Of a DNA stretch of 64,000 nt, positions 45,519-58,314 are shown piece after piece (the stretch's first letter is position 1; every line of letters begins with the position of its first letter). The DNA is from Toxoplasma gondii ME49 (lineage: Eukaryota; Apicomplexa; Conoidasida; Eucoccidiorida; Sarcocystidae): positions 4,553,137-4,617,136 of the forward strand of contig NC_031477.1 in NCBI RefSeq assembly GCF_000006565.2, in the 5' to 3' direction. A program made the position numbers and the translations under genes. The notes beneath the pieces were generated by a model. It searched no databases. It was not told where the DNA came from and worked only from the letters and a program-made list of their open reading frames with translations.

Positions 45519-47145
45519 AATATATATATAATAAATATATATATATATATATAATAAATATATATAAATATATATATATATATGAATGCAATCTGCATGT
45601 TGACGTGCAGACGGTCGCTTCTTTGCGTATTTGTATGTCGGCATGCAGCTCTTTAAAGACGTATTCTCGGGGACCTGCACAACTGTGAATATTGACAAAG
45701 CGTTGTTGCGCCAGTGAGCCGAGAGAAGAAATGAATTTAGCGCGGGCGAGCATATGGCTACACGGCCCCACAAGTACCAGTGTACGCACCTGCACAGCCT
45801 CTCTATCTCAGTCACCGTTCCTCTACATCTTTTTTGTACGTACATCTGTCCGTTTCGATCAAGGAGCCGATTTCGACTTCTCAAGATCCATCTACACGCA
45901 TACTTTATACCTCTCTGCGGACATACATATATATACATATATAAATATATATATATATGTATATGTATATGTATACACAAGTATGTGTATATATCACTAT
46001 GCTCTCTCTCTGTGACTCAGGCTGCTGTACATCAGTGTGTAGATACACCCGTGAAATGTTATGTCTGTTTCTCAGCGTGTATTTATGTATCTCTGTACCT
46101 GTGTCTACGTACGTCTCTTTACGTCGCTTTGTTTCGATCTCTCTCTATCTAGGTCTACGACTCTACGTATCTGCATATCTGTATCCCTGCATTTATCTGC
46201 GTCTCGCAACTGGTTTTCGTTCACAGCCTGCGTCCGAAGCTCCGAACCTCCACCGCTGTCTGTTGTTTTCTGAGTAATACGCGTTCTCCCTTTCTCGACG
46301 AACGTTGACGAGTACGCAGCCAGCTGTTCTGTGCTGCCGCGCGCGTAAGGATCTCGCGGCTTTGAGGCGTTCGTCTCACGGATTGAGCATTGACCGCCGA
46401 GAAGAAGAGGAAGCTGGTCGGCGAGAGAGAGGCGATGCTTCAGTGCCGCAGTCAAGAAGGTGCCGTCGACTGCAGAGAGACAGCAGACAGACAGCAGAGA
46501 GAACGCGCGAGGAAGCAGATGCAGCGGCTTCCGGAGAGACCGAGGAGCGCCGGCGAACAGGGAGTTGCGCTCGGCATGGCCGGAAACGAAACGCAAAACT
46601 TGAGGCGGGGCGGCGAGACGAGAACAGACGACGAACGCGGAGGGTGAACGGTACGGCGAGAGAGCGAAAGGAAAGAAAGGAGAAGAACAGACGGCAACGG
46701 CGCAACGGCGCCGACGAGAGGCGAAGGCTGAAGAAATTCTCATCGTGCATGCAGGGACGAACGAGAGGAGGAAGACCAGCAGAGAGGGTCACGGAGAATG
46801 CCACTGAAAAAAAAGGAGAAACAGGAGGAGAGAACAGAAGAGAACGGAAGAGAACAGAAGAGAACAGAAGCGAAGGTAAGAGAGAGACAGAAAAAGGAGA
46901 CACCTAGAGGGAGAAAGCGAGAAGAGCAGCGGCGACGAAGGAGAATGAAAACGAGGGAGAACATCGAACAGAGAAGAGAGAGAAAACCAGAATGAGAGAA
47001 AGGGAGAGAACGAGAAAGAGACATATAGAGTCGAGACAGGAGAGAGGAATATGTTACCGAGAACTTTGAATGGCTCTTTGATGCCGAAGCCGACGGAGTA
47101 GAAACGCATGACGCGCTTGAATTGTTTCCGGCGACTGATCCTCAT
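43530..47145 (-). CDS. UTP23: UTP23-type rRNA-processing factor with PIN-like domain (326 aa)
   Basis: Exons are 47145-47058, 46469-46380, 45175-45088, 44569-44099 and 43773-43530, fully in phase. The start [20 protein letters not shown] matches MKITRQKHAKKHLGFFRNNF of human UTP23, then EPFKVLVDGTF (family EPYQILLDGTF), [12 protein letters not shown] (TRCVLKELETL), [14 protein letters not shown] and [13 protein letters not shown] (FVATQDxxLxxKV, KPGVPLMFI). The protein belongs to the SSU processome and takes part in 18S rRNA maturation in the nucleolus. Between FHCKHD and FCADAF, likely zinc-finger halves, exon 4 carries a long acidic insertion. Intron 4 starts AG|GCAAGT, a GC-AG intron. Introns 2 and 3 are full of TA microsatellites. 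Confidence 0.9.
44820..45590. repeat. Dense TA-type microsatellites in UTP23 introns 2 and 3
   Basis: Tracts at about 44825-44905, 44985-45058 and 45380-45585 consist of (TA)n with interspersed TATAAA and TAGATA variants. The small exon 3 (45175-45088) lies between them. This is intronic noise, and it produces Tyr/Ile-rich shadow frames. Confidence 0.85.
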
Positions 47146-49660
47146 TATTAACAGACAGAAGAAGGCAGGAGAGATGGAGAAAATGGAGAAAGCGTGAAGG
47201 AAGACCCGACACAGTGAAGTAAAAATGGTGGAAAAAATGGAGAAAAAATGGGAGGAAAGACCCGACACAGTGAAGTAAAAATGGTGGAGAAAATGGAAAA
47301 AATGGGAGGAAAGACCCGACACAGTGAAGTAAAAATGGTGGAGAAAATGGAAAAAATGGGAGGAAAGCGGAATAAACTTGATGAAAAAGAGAGGAACGGG
47401 CGAAGAGCAGTAGATAGAAAAAAGAAAAACCGCGAGAGATGAAACGGGGAGAAGAAAGAGAGGGGACGCGAAGGGTGGCGACCAAGAGAAGCACAGAAAA
47501 AAGAAAGAAGCGACAGCAGGCGACAGGGAAGGTTTCATAGAAGCGTTCGAAGAAAAGGAACTGCGGAGGAGAAAATAAGAGACATAGACCGCCTAAAAGG
47601 AAAGAAGATGAGTCTGCGAACTGCGACGGAGCAGAACGCAACAACGGGAGAGACGGAACAAGGTCACCGGCAGAAAGATGCAGAGAACGCGACGCCTCCC
47701 GAAGGCGCGAGAGGAAAGAAGAGACAATTCACTGAACTGGAACGTTTTTCTTCCGCGAAAAGGGAGCGAAAGAGAAGAAAATCAACTCAATTCATGTCGC
47801 CGCGTGCATGCGCTTCAGGCGCAGTTTCTGTTTTGCATGCAACCTGGCAAGCGCGAAAAATGCCCGCGGGCGCACTCAGCTTTCGTTCGCCGGTCCTTTC
47901 TCTCTTCTCTGCTCTCAACTTTTTTTCGGTGGCATGGATGTTTGCAGATCTCTCGTTGCTCTTCTTCCAAATCTTCATCTCTGCCTCTTTCAGCCGTATT
48001 CACCTTGCTAGCTCTCCCTGCCTCTCTCGGTCTCTCTGCTTCTCTCCTGTCTTTCACTCTCGATCCTGCATGTCTCTCGTTTAGCTGCTCTTCGCCTCTT
48101 TGTGTGAGTCCTCCTGCCCTTGAGCTCTTGCGCGCCTTCCTGCTCCTCTTCTTTCTCTCGAAGAGTCACCACAGAGGAAGGGCACTGGAATCTGGCGGCC
48201 GACGCGCCAGGTCGAACCTGTTAGAGCAGAGCCTGCCTCGGGAGAGTCCCCAGAAGAGGACTGAAAGAAACTCTCTCGCGGAGTTTCGCTCGCAGGTTCT
48301 CCGTTCGTCTGCGCCTCCTCGGACGCTTGCAACAGAGCGAGACTGGGCGACGTTTTGCGCGTCAACGCCAACTGATCCGATACTGCAGGGAAAGGGAAGG
48401 TGAAGACGCCGCGGGGAACTGAAGGGGCGAACGAGAAAGACAGGATGCAACAGAGAGAAAGAAAGCGGTCGAGGAAGAAAGTGAACAGTTTAGCAAAGCC
48501 AGGCGAAAGAGCATGAAACCGCAAATGGACAGAATGAGATAGCAAACGAACACAGGAGAAAAAAGCACAGGAGACAACGAATGAGAACGACGGCCAGGAA
48601 GACAACAAACCACATGTCCGTCTTCCTTGCTGGACGGCAAAAAAACCGCAAGACATGAAAAACGAAAACGACTTCTCCCATCTCACGCATCAGACAAACA
48701 GGAGGCGAAGTCGCTCCTCTTTCGTCCTCACGTTTGCACATATATATATATATATGCATCTTTGTGGGGCGCAGCCTCCACCTCTGTATGGATGGCTATC
48801 TATCTAAGTGTAGATTTGTGTAGTGAAGTCTGGATTGAGGAGCAGCTATTCGCTTCTGAACAAACGAGGCTTTTTAGAAAGGAACGAGGAGCTGTCTTGA
48901 GCCTTCTCAGCTTCGATTGCCGCATACGCCGCTGAATCGCGATTCTCAGACCATACTCTGAAAGCTCTGCCTAACCGAAAGCTACACACTTTTCAGTAGA
49001 GACAAAAAGACAACAACGTGTATGGATATATATAAATAGATCTACGTATTTTCCTGAATGCGCATGTGCGTGAGTATATATATATATATATATATATGAG
49101 TATATATATATATATATATGATAGCCAGTCTGCATGGGAGGTGGAAGAACATACTGTGAGAGCAAGGATAAAAATCTTTTTTTCCGACGCAGCCATCTGA
49201 AACTTTTGTGGCTCCTTGGTGCAGAAACTATTGCCGTGCAGAGCATGGGAGGCCGACCTATATCCCCGGATACCCGGTTTTTGACAAATATACCTCAATA
49301 AACATAAAAATACAGGCATGCATAGGTAAACAACCGCATGCGAAGGTGGGCAGACAAATATATATATATATATATATAAATATCTTTAATATATCTGTAT
49401 ATGCATATTTGTGTCTTTTGATGTCATTTGCGACGCGTCTGTGGCGCTCGGTCTGTAGGCTTGTCTCGTTGGTATGGAAACATGGGAGCGCAGGGACGCA
49501 GCCTGGAGCTCGCGTCTCGCGTCGAGATGACTTTTGATGCTTGCGGTTCTCAGCAGCGAATTGCCTGCTTAGGCGAGGTTTCTCCTTTCTTGAGATCCGG
49601 AAAGAAAAACAAAGCACGATTTGAGAGAACTGCATTCTCCTCACGATTCCACGCCCTTTC
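47146..49660. other. UTP23 upstream region and SART3/Prp24 3' flank
   Basis: This 2.5 kb is strongly purine-skewed on the + strand near UTP23 and carries a 54-bp tandem repeat (47204-47367). TA tracts lie at about 48740-48755, 49076-49120 and 49361-49392. No gene is supported. Confidence 0.5.
47204..47367. repeat. 54-56-bp tandem repeat, three copies, upstream of UTP23
   Basis: Three units start with ACCCGACACAGTGAAGTAAA and differ by a few bases; a degraded half unit precedes them. They lie 60-220 bp upstream of the UTP23 start codon, in its probable leader or promoter. Confidence 0.85.
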
Positions 49661-51712
49661 CTAAAGACCTCCGGAGAGAAACAACTGTCGAAAGTACGCA
49701 TTGGTCTTCTTCTCTCCCTCCTTCTTTTCATTCGTCTCTCCTTTCTCAAGTTTCTTCTCTTCCTTCGCGGTCTCTCGGTCCTGCCCTGGTGCTCTCTCTT
49801 CTCTCGCAGCTTCTCGCTCTTCCTGCATCTCCTCCTCTTTTTCCTCGTTCTCCTTCTCCCTGACCTCGCCTCCTGCTCCAGGAACATCACACGAAGAAGA
49901 CGCAGACGAGGCGGAAGAAGAGGAGGACAGGGACAGTTCTGCACGTTCTTCTTCGCCTTTGGGTCCTGTCTCCCCGAGCGCCAAACGCGGTTTCTGATGT
50001 CTTTTGCGCGCGTCGAAACCTACTCCCGGACGCTGTCTCTCCGCAGGCTTCGCCCCGACGAGCCTTTGCGGCCGCGTATGCTGCTGCTTCGGCGTCGTGA
50101 TATTCCGAGTCGAGCGCGAGACTGTCAACGGCCGTCCACCTGAGAAAAAATGACACAAAGACTCAGAAAATACGTCGACGTCTTCGCACGCATGCCTCTT
50201 CCTCTCGAACATATGCACATACGCGAGTATGCAGTTTTCATGTCTTTCTGCGAAACTTTACATTTTGGTCTCGACGAACCATAGCGTGCTCGCCTCCCTA
50301 CACAGGCAACGCGACAGAGACACCTAGTCTTGTTCCAGCGCTGTCACACGGATTCATGTCTCTTTTTGATCGGCGTTTAAATATCTATTTACGCCGTTCT
50401 CTTCATCTAATTGTACGTTTTTCTCGGTCCAAAGAGACACTGCCACTGACAAAACGCCTCTACCTCACGGCGCCCCCTGCCTTCCGATCTTCTTCCTTCA
50501 CCCGCGACGAGAAGAACACTGCACCTAAGTCCTCCTCTCTGTTGCTGAGCCTCGACGGACGAGTCCTGCAGCTTTCTGTTAAGAGAAGGAACGCGCCTCC
50601 AGTTACGAGAAAGAAGACTGAGGCACAGCCAACCGCTGCGTAGAGGAAGAGCGAAAAAAGAAGACACAAAATTCTCACGCTGCCTCCCCTCTTCTCCCGC
50701 ATGTCTCCTTCCTTACTGAGAGGCGAGTCGTTGGCGAGCATTGCAGCCATGGCGTCGGCCTCTGTGTCGAATTTGACGAAGGCAAAGCCTCGTGATTTGC
50801 CGCTGGCATCTCTGGAGAAAACAAACGGAGAAAGAAGTCGCAACAACAGCACAGACGTCTCATCTCCTCAGCGCCTTTCTGTGTCTGAGATGAGACGCGG
50901 GGAAACGCATTTCAGTCTCTCGCCTCTCGCTCTCTCTCGACTTTCCACTCCTGTGCCGGTCTCCAGTCTTTCTCGTTTCCTCCTTTCTGCCTTTTTTCTT
51001 CTTCCTCGTGGTTTCCTCTCTTTCTTCTGGCCTTTCGTTTCGCCGTCTCCTCTCGACGCGGAAGAGGCGAAACGCGACGAAGCCACAGCAGCAGCACTAA
51101 GGCGCAACAAGCTTCGTTTCTTCTCGATCTCGCGCAGTCCTCTCTTTTCAGAGTGTCGACCGGCGGAGCCGTCAACACAGCAGATGGCCCTCGAAGGCGG
51201 AGGGGAAAACGCATGCAGTGCTCGCGCACAAGCCTCTCGCGAAGCCGCCAGATGCACAGCTGCGTGGAGAGACCAGGAGGCAAGTTGTCGCTGTTCTACA
51301 ACTTAGAAACCACGAGCACGCAGCTGGAAAGAAAGACAAAACGACTCCTCAGATCTCTCCCTCTGAGACCTAAGACAGAGACAGAGAGGAAGACGAGACG
51401 GAGAAAGACCGGATCCGCTTCGCTCCCTCGGAGACTCAGCGAAAGAACAGCGACTCTGCGAGTGATCGCCTCGCGCTTGCTCACCTGCATACGACTGTTT
51501 GAGAGGGGATTACGCTGAAGAGCGAAACAAAGTGGTTTGCCAGCTCTTCTTCGCTGACGGAGAAGGCGAGATTTTTCACAAAAATCGTCGTCGCATCCAC
51601 TGGCGCCTCCTTCCTCGCTTCTCTTTCCCACTTGATGGCTTCCTACGATAACCCAGGAGACACCAAGAAAACACACACACACAAATCCTGAACGAAATAC
51701 TGCACGCAAACA

Positions 51713-51744
<32 letters not shown>

Positions 51745-51787
51745 CATATACATACTTTTCTACATACGCATCGGCTTCCGTGGATGC

Positions 51788-51846
<59 letters not shown>

Positions 51847-52785
51847 TGCATGCGTATACAGAACGAGGAGCATCACGAAGAGGGGAGAGACTACCACAAC
51901 TCTTGTTCGCGTTGGGTGGCGAAGACGAATGCATCGCGTTTCGTCGACGCAGCAAACTCTCGATGTCTGCAGAAACGTTCCTCGCTCGACGATCTCCGCG
52001 ACCTCTTCGTCAAGAAAAAGTAAAGGAAAAGTCACAAGCATCTGGGCCGCCTGTCTCGAACGGCTCGAGTCCCCTTCAGTGTCACTTGATCCACGGCACT
52101 GGACGGTCTCTTTGTAGCTCCCGGAAGTGGATGGTTGTCTTCCAGGGTGAAGAGACTTCGGAGAAAACCGGTGTCTCTGCAGCTTCCCTCGAAAAGCTGC
52201 CGACATCTGAATGCGGCCGTGAGACCTGCAGAAAACTCGTCTGAAGTATCTCACGACCGAGTCTTATTCTGCGTCACGCAGGCGGAATCGATCCGTCCTC
52301 TCTTCTCTCTCTAAACGTTCCCCTACTTTGTTCGGCGGCGCCAAGATCCATCGGTGCTTCTTCATCGGAATCGACGGCGCCAGGACGAACGGCTTTCCGC
52401 CGAGAAGGAAGTTCGCTTGACTCTCGGCTGCCGCTTGAGCTTCTCTCTGACGGCGTAGAAAGAACTGCAGAGCCTTGACAGTCGCGTCTTGCGAGGAAAA
52501 GTCGACGAAGCCGTACCTGAAATATTCGCGAAGAAGCGAAAGAAAGCCGACACCAAACCATACACAACTTGGACGATCCCCTGGGCAAAACGCAGACGCT
52601 TAAACGCATCGAGTCGCATTTCAGGACTTCCAACTTCCTCGTTCAGCCCCCTGCGAGCCGCGGACGCCGAGGCTCAGTCACATCTACACGAAGAGCGACA
52701 AAAAAAACCAAATGTATACACACAAAAACACACAAATATATCGAAAAAAAGACAGCCGAAACATGCATCGCGCAACGTCCACAAC

Positions 52786-52824
<39 letters not shown>

Positions 52825-55800
52825 CATTATATATATATATATATAATATAGGTAAGCATTTACCATCCAAGCACCCAAGTTGAACACATGCGTTGATGGA
52901 GGCCTCCAACAGCCGATGTTTTTGGCTTAAATAAATCTGTGCGTTTTTGCATGCACAAGCTTCTGAACAGTGGAATCCGAGTCGGGGCTGCATGCATGCG
53001 TTGGTTTAAGAAGCTGCGGCAGTTTCGCACCCTTTGTGTATCGCGCGGTGCGGCGCTTCTTCTGCAGTTCGTTCTTTTTCTGCGCTCTGCGCCTCCGCGC
53101 CGGAGTCCCCGATCAACCGGACGCCGCAGATGTTGACGAAGCCGAGCCGAGCGAGTTCTTCCGCTACCTCTGCTTCGTCGAGGCGCTCCGAGACTTGAGA
53201 AATGAAGAGCGTCTTCTCTTCGTAGACGCTTCTGGTCGGCTGCGACATCAAAACCTTCATCGGTCGCTCGCGAATTCTCACGCCGTGCATGCGCGCAGCC
53301 GCCGCAGACGCCTCCTCGGAGCTCTCAAAGTCCGCGTACGCAAAGCCTTTCGACCTCCGACGAAAATCCAGTACGAGGCGAACCTGGAGGCGCGCCGCAG
53401 AAACTCAACGTTTGCGTCGTCTTTTGTTTACAGCTTGTACCGTTACATTCAGAAGCATACCGGCAAATACATTCCACGCGGCATACGAACGCGCGTCCTG
53501 GACATCCTTGCCACCGAGTCGTCTGGACCAGCAGATGCAAATATGCATACACATGTACATCAATATATATATATATATATGCATGTATGTATGCATGTAT
53601 GCATGCATGTATTCATGAATGGGATGCGTACGCCTTTGAATCCTGGGCAGGACTGGAAGTGAAGAAGAAGGTCTTGTTCCGTCACCGAGTCGTCAAGATT
53701 GGAGATCCAGACGGTCTGCTTTTCCTCGACTTTCCCCATGCATGCAGCGATTCGCGTCGCCTCGTCATCGACCGACTGCTGGGTCGCACCCATCGTCACG
53801 TCCTGCTCGGCTTCCTGAGCGGCTCTGCAGAAAAACAACGAAGACCTCGCAAAAGCGAAGATTGAAAAAGAACACAAAGAGAAAAGAGAGAAAAGAGAGA
53901 GAAGCGAAACGGAGAGAGGAGAGGAGAGAAGGAAGCGAGGGAGAACTGAAAGAGAAAACAAGGAAGCGGGGAGGAGTTAAAACTGGAAGATGGCTTCGAC
54001 GTCTGACCAGAACATGCGAGAAACCGACCGGAGCTGGTGGACATGTTTTCCTCTTCTGGGGCGGACGCGCTCGCGTTCTTCCTCCTCTCTCTCTGCATGC
54101 ATGTCCTCTCCGCATGGACCGAGTCCTTCCTCGCTCTTCTCTTCTGGCTCCTCTTGCCGGCGCTCTCCCATTTCTCCTTCCACTTGCGCCGAGGCCCCCG
54201 CCGCGTCTTCGCGCTTCCTGCGCCTTTTGTCTGCGCCGCGCTCCTCGTCCTCTGTCTCCTCGCGACCTGACGAGGCTCTCGCGTTCTTCGCGTTCCTCGC
54301 GTTCTCCTCGTCTCCTCCGCTCTGTCTCCGCTCTTGCCGCGTCTCATCTGGCTCCCCAGGCGTCTCCTCCCGTGGTGCGCTGCGCGTCGATCCCCGCCGG
54401 CTCTGGCGTCGCGGTGTGAAGGGTGGCGGCGGCATGCTCGCACTCGGAGACGCAAAGTCCAAACTCGCGACCTGCTCTGCGCCGCCTTTCTCTGCATGCG
54501 CCTTCTCCTCGCTCTTCTCCCGCCGAGCCTCCGGGAGCGCGAACGCTGCTGGAGACGGCGCAGCCAAGTCTCGCGCCTGACTACTCCCGTGGTGGTGAGG
54601 CGACGAGAGCGAAGACGACGAAGAAGCAGATGAAGAAGAGGAAGACGAGGACGAGGAGGAAGAAGACGAAAAAGAAGAAGACGAAGAGGACGAAGAAGAA
54701 GAGGCGTCTGAAGCTCCCCGTCGTTGGGATTTTTTGTGTCCGGGGCGAGTCGTCTTTTTTGGGTCGACGGCGCATGCAGCGAGAGCGAAGGCGGCAGCCG
54801 CGAGAGAAGGCGACGAGGGCAGCATGCGTGGTGAGGACCTCGGCGAGGAAGGCGGAACCGGCGGAGCGAGCGCAGGATCTGCCGACTCGTGACCATCCCA
54901 GGTTGCGCGCGTCGCTCTCTCAATTTCCTCGGGGGAGAGAAAGAGTCCGCGGTCGGCAGCGACGCTCTTCTCTCTCTCAGGTCCCAAGAGCGGCAGAAAC
55001 GTCCCCGAGTTCCGCCGAGAGACAGAAGGCGACGGCGACCGCGAGGAGCGAGAGAGCGAAGGCGAGAGCGGCGTTCGCGGCGAGGCTGAGCGCGAGAAGG
55101 AAGGCGAAGAAGAGAAGCGCGCGCCCGCGCCCCCCGTGCCGCAGGCAGGACCTGAAGGCGCCGAGGCCTCTCCGGCTTGGAGACCGCCTGCACTCGCGCG
55201 TCCAGAGAAGAAAAAAGACAAATGGCTTTCTGCCCCGCCAAAGTGCAGCGACGAGGAAAGCGACGCTGGAGGCAGTGTGACGCTCTTCTCCCCGGCCTCG
55301 AGCTCCAGGCCCCCACACACGGATCCCGAGGCCGCGTCCGCCCGCGGTGTCGCCTCGCGGACCTCGTCCCCGGAACTCGACGACGCCAGCGGACCGGCGT
55401 CGCTCGAGATTCCGCCAGAGGAAGCGCCCGCGTTCCCGCGACTCCGCAGCTTCTTCTTCGCGCCAGGGACAGTCGCCTCCGCCGCCGCTGCACGCGACAC
55501 CCGCGGACTCGTTCCACGCTCCACTCCGTTCAACGCCGGCGTCAGCAGCAGCGGCGGCACGGCGCCCGCGGCGGAGATCCCCGAAGGTCCCAGGCCCCCG
55601 CCGGCAGCTGCCGCGCGCGGAAACTCCCCTGGCGCGGCGAGCTTCCGCGCGCCGGTCGGAGACGCAGAGACAGCGCCGGGGGACCCCGGAGCCACCAGGA
55701 GCAGGGGAGACCCTGAGCTCGAGGCGAGGCCAGAGGAGGGGAAGAGACAGTGCTCGGCGGAGCTCGAGGCGAGGCCAGAGGAGGGGAAGAAGCCGGGCGG

Positions 55801-58278
55801 TGTCGCCGCGCCTCCGGAGCCTGCAGGTCCGCTGGGAACGAACGCCGCACCCGGCGCTTTGATCCCCGCGGACGCATGCAGCAGCGAGAGTGAGGAGAGA
55901 AGCTCGGGGGAAGTGCCAGTCGCAGAAGAGACGGCAACGGCGACGCTGTCGGTCGAACAATCCGAGGACGTCTCCCAGTCTGTCTCGCCCTGCAGGCGCT
56001 GCCGCTTCCTCCGTAGACGCATGATCGACGAGAGACAAATGGCCGCCTACAGAAAAAAAGAGCGCGAAAAAACGAGGAGAAAGCAGTGAAAGAACATTGC
56101 ACATGCATCTGGGAAGCTCCGAAGCAGAGAGACGTCTGCAACTCACGAAACTCCACGTCGCGTCAAAACCAAGTGCCTTACACAGGTGCTCGTACAGACG
56201 CGCGCATGGCTCGCTGGCGACGGGGCTGTGATGCCCCCTTTCTGTGAAGCAGGTATGAAAGACGACTGTGGACGCATGCATTGATGTGTATGTGTGTTTG
56301 CGTTTGCGTCTCTCTCTCTCTCTTTGTCCCTCCACCGACTGGCGAGGTCTCGTCTCCGGCGAGACGGCCTGCGTTGCTTTTCACACAAGCCTCTCAGAAC
56401 CGCAGAGCCACTGTGGACCGGTCAAGAGACGTTTACGGCCTCAGAGACGAACAGCGAGCGCAGGCAGACGAGTCGAGGCGGCGCTCGAGAGGAAGGCGCA
56501 GACTGCTGCTGGAGATCGACTCCTTCTCCCGAAACGCGTAACCGGACTCCTCTCTCTCTGACCCACTCTCGTCTGTCCCCCGCCGGTGCTCCCTGTACTC
56601 ACGCGCTCTTTCTCGGCGTCTCCGTCCGCGGGACCGAGGCTCGGACTGGCGAGGCCGCGCTCCTCTTCGCCTTCCCTGGAATGCGCTCTGCGGTGGTCGC
56701 GCTGCTCAGCCCATACGTCCTTGGAGCGGAAGAACGCGTCTCTGCTGGCGACGGTCGGCGACGCAGTCTCCTCGGACTCGCGCGTCTTCTTCTCCCTGCC
56801 GCGAGGCGAAGATACGCCTGATGCATGCGCCGAGGACAGCGACGAGGCAGACCGCGGAGACGCCGACATCAGAGACGCCGGAGATGACACCAGCCAAGCT
56901 ACTTCCTTCCACCGTCGGTCCAGTTCTTCGCGCTGAAACGTAGAAGACACAGATCTCTACCGTTCTCAACATGTCTCCTCTTCCACACGCCTCGCGTTCC
57001 AAACGTTCGATTGACGGCTGTCTCCGTCACTGTCTGGCTGCTTGGAACGCATCTCTGTCTACGCACTCTCTTCGCCACAGACTGTCTCTCTCTATGCGAA
57101 GAAGCGTCTGTGGGGAAATGCGACCCAAAAAGACAGGCAGGGTGAAGCGCCGCGGTTCTCGACAGACGCGAAGACTCGCGGAGCAACGACGCCCCTTCTG
57201 CCTGGATCGCAGCCCCCCCCCCCCTCGCGACCGGAGGCGCCATGTCGGCTCCTTCACTCCCCTCCCTCTTTTTCGTCTTCCTTCAGTCTGCTCCTTCTTT
57301 TTCTTCGGCATTTTCTTCTCTCTCCTCCCTCCTCTCTCTCTCCTCCCTCCTCTCTCTCTCCCCTCTTTCTGCTCTTTCTCCTCTCCTTCTCTCTTACCGC
57401 TGCGACGACGTCTGCGTCGTCTCCGGCGAGGGCGGTTTGCGCGGCGAGACGCCACCTGGCGACGAAGTTTTGGACTTCTTGCGCGGCGCCTGGCTCGCGC
57501 GCTGATCCTTCTCTCCCGTCTGTTTCGTTGACGAGCAGCTCGGCGAGGAACGCGCCGGCGGCCGCCCAAGCTCGCGCCTCGCAGGGACAGACGCTCTGCA
57601 GCTTCTCGACCAACCTGCGCGACTCGCGGAAGTCTCTCGCGTCCACCCAGAGGCCCCGACACAAACGCAGAAGCTCTGCTTCGCCTTTCGCCTGCGCCAC
57701 AAGCGCCGCCGCCAGCAACTTGCAGCCTCCGCCAGCGGAACAGACCGAGGCAGGGGGAGAAACCTCGCTACTTCGCGTCTCCGCCAGATTCACCGCGAGG
57801 TCGTAGGCATCCCTCGTTTGACGCACGACCGCCCGCAGCGAGTCGAGAGACTCCGGAACGCTTCCGGCCGGTCTCTGTTCCTCGGGCGAAAGTCGCCGCG
57901 CCAGCCGCCTCGCGAACGCCAGCAAGCTTTTCGCAAAGGCCAGCTGCATTTCCCCTGCTGCTCCGTCCACAGGCGAGACGGGAGAAGACGTGGAAGGACG
58001 AGCGGCAGAACTTGAAGATGCGTTCGGAGACGCAGGCGAGAGAGCCGCCGGCGACGCGACGTTAAGAGCCTTCAAACATGCAGTGTCGCGAATGGTTTGC
58101 AGCTGGTCTGCACTCGCGACGAACTCGGCCTGGAAAAAGAAACGATATCCCACAACAGCAGGTCAAAACTCGCCGAAACGCTCTCGGAAAACGCAACTCT
58201 CCAGTGTTGGAATATCGACCACAACGTATAAATAGACACAAACATACACTCATGCATATTCATATACATATATATAAA

Positions 58279-58314
<36 letters not shown>

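Noticed and set aside
45315..45980. Tyr/Ile-rich frames over TA repeats
   Set aside because: Pure translation of (TA)n microsatellites in UTP23 intron 2.
54423..56089. Long + strand frames opposite the SART3 exon (Lys/Thr- and Ala/Pro-rich)
   Set aside because: Antisense to the low-complexity exon 54029-56046, which connects in phase to HAT and RRM exons; the + frames have no family match.
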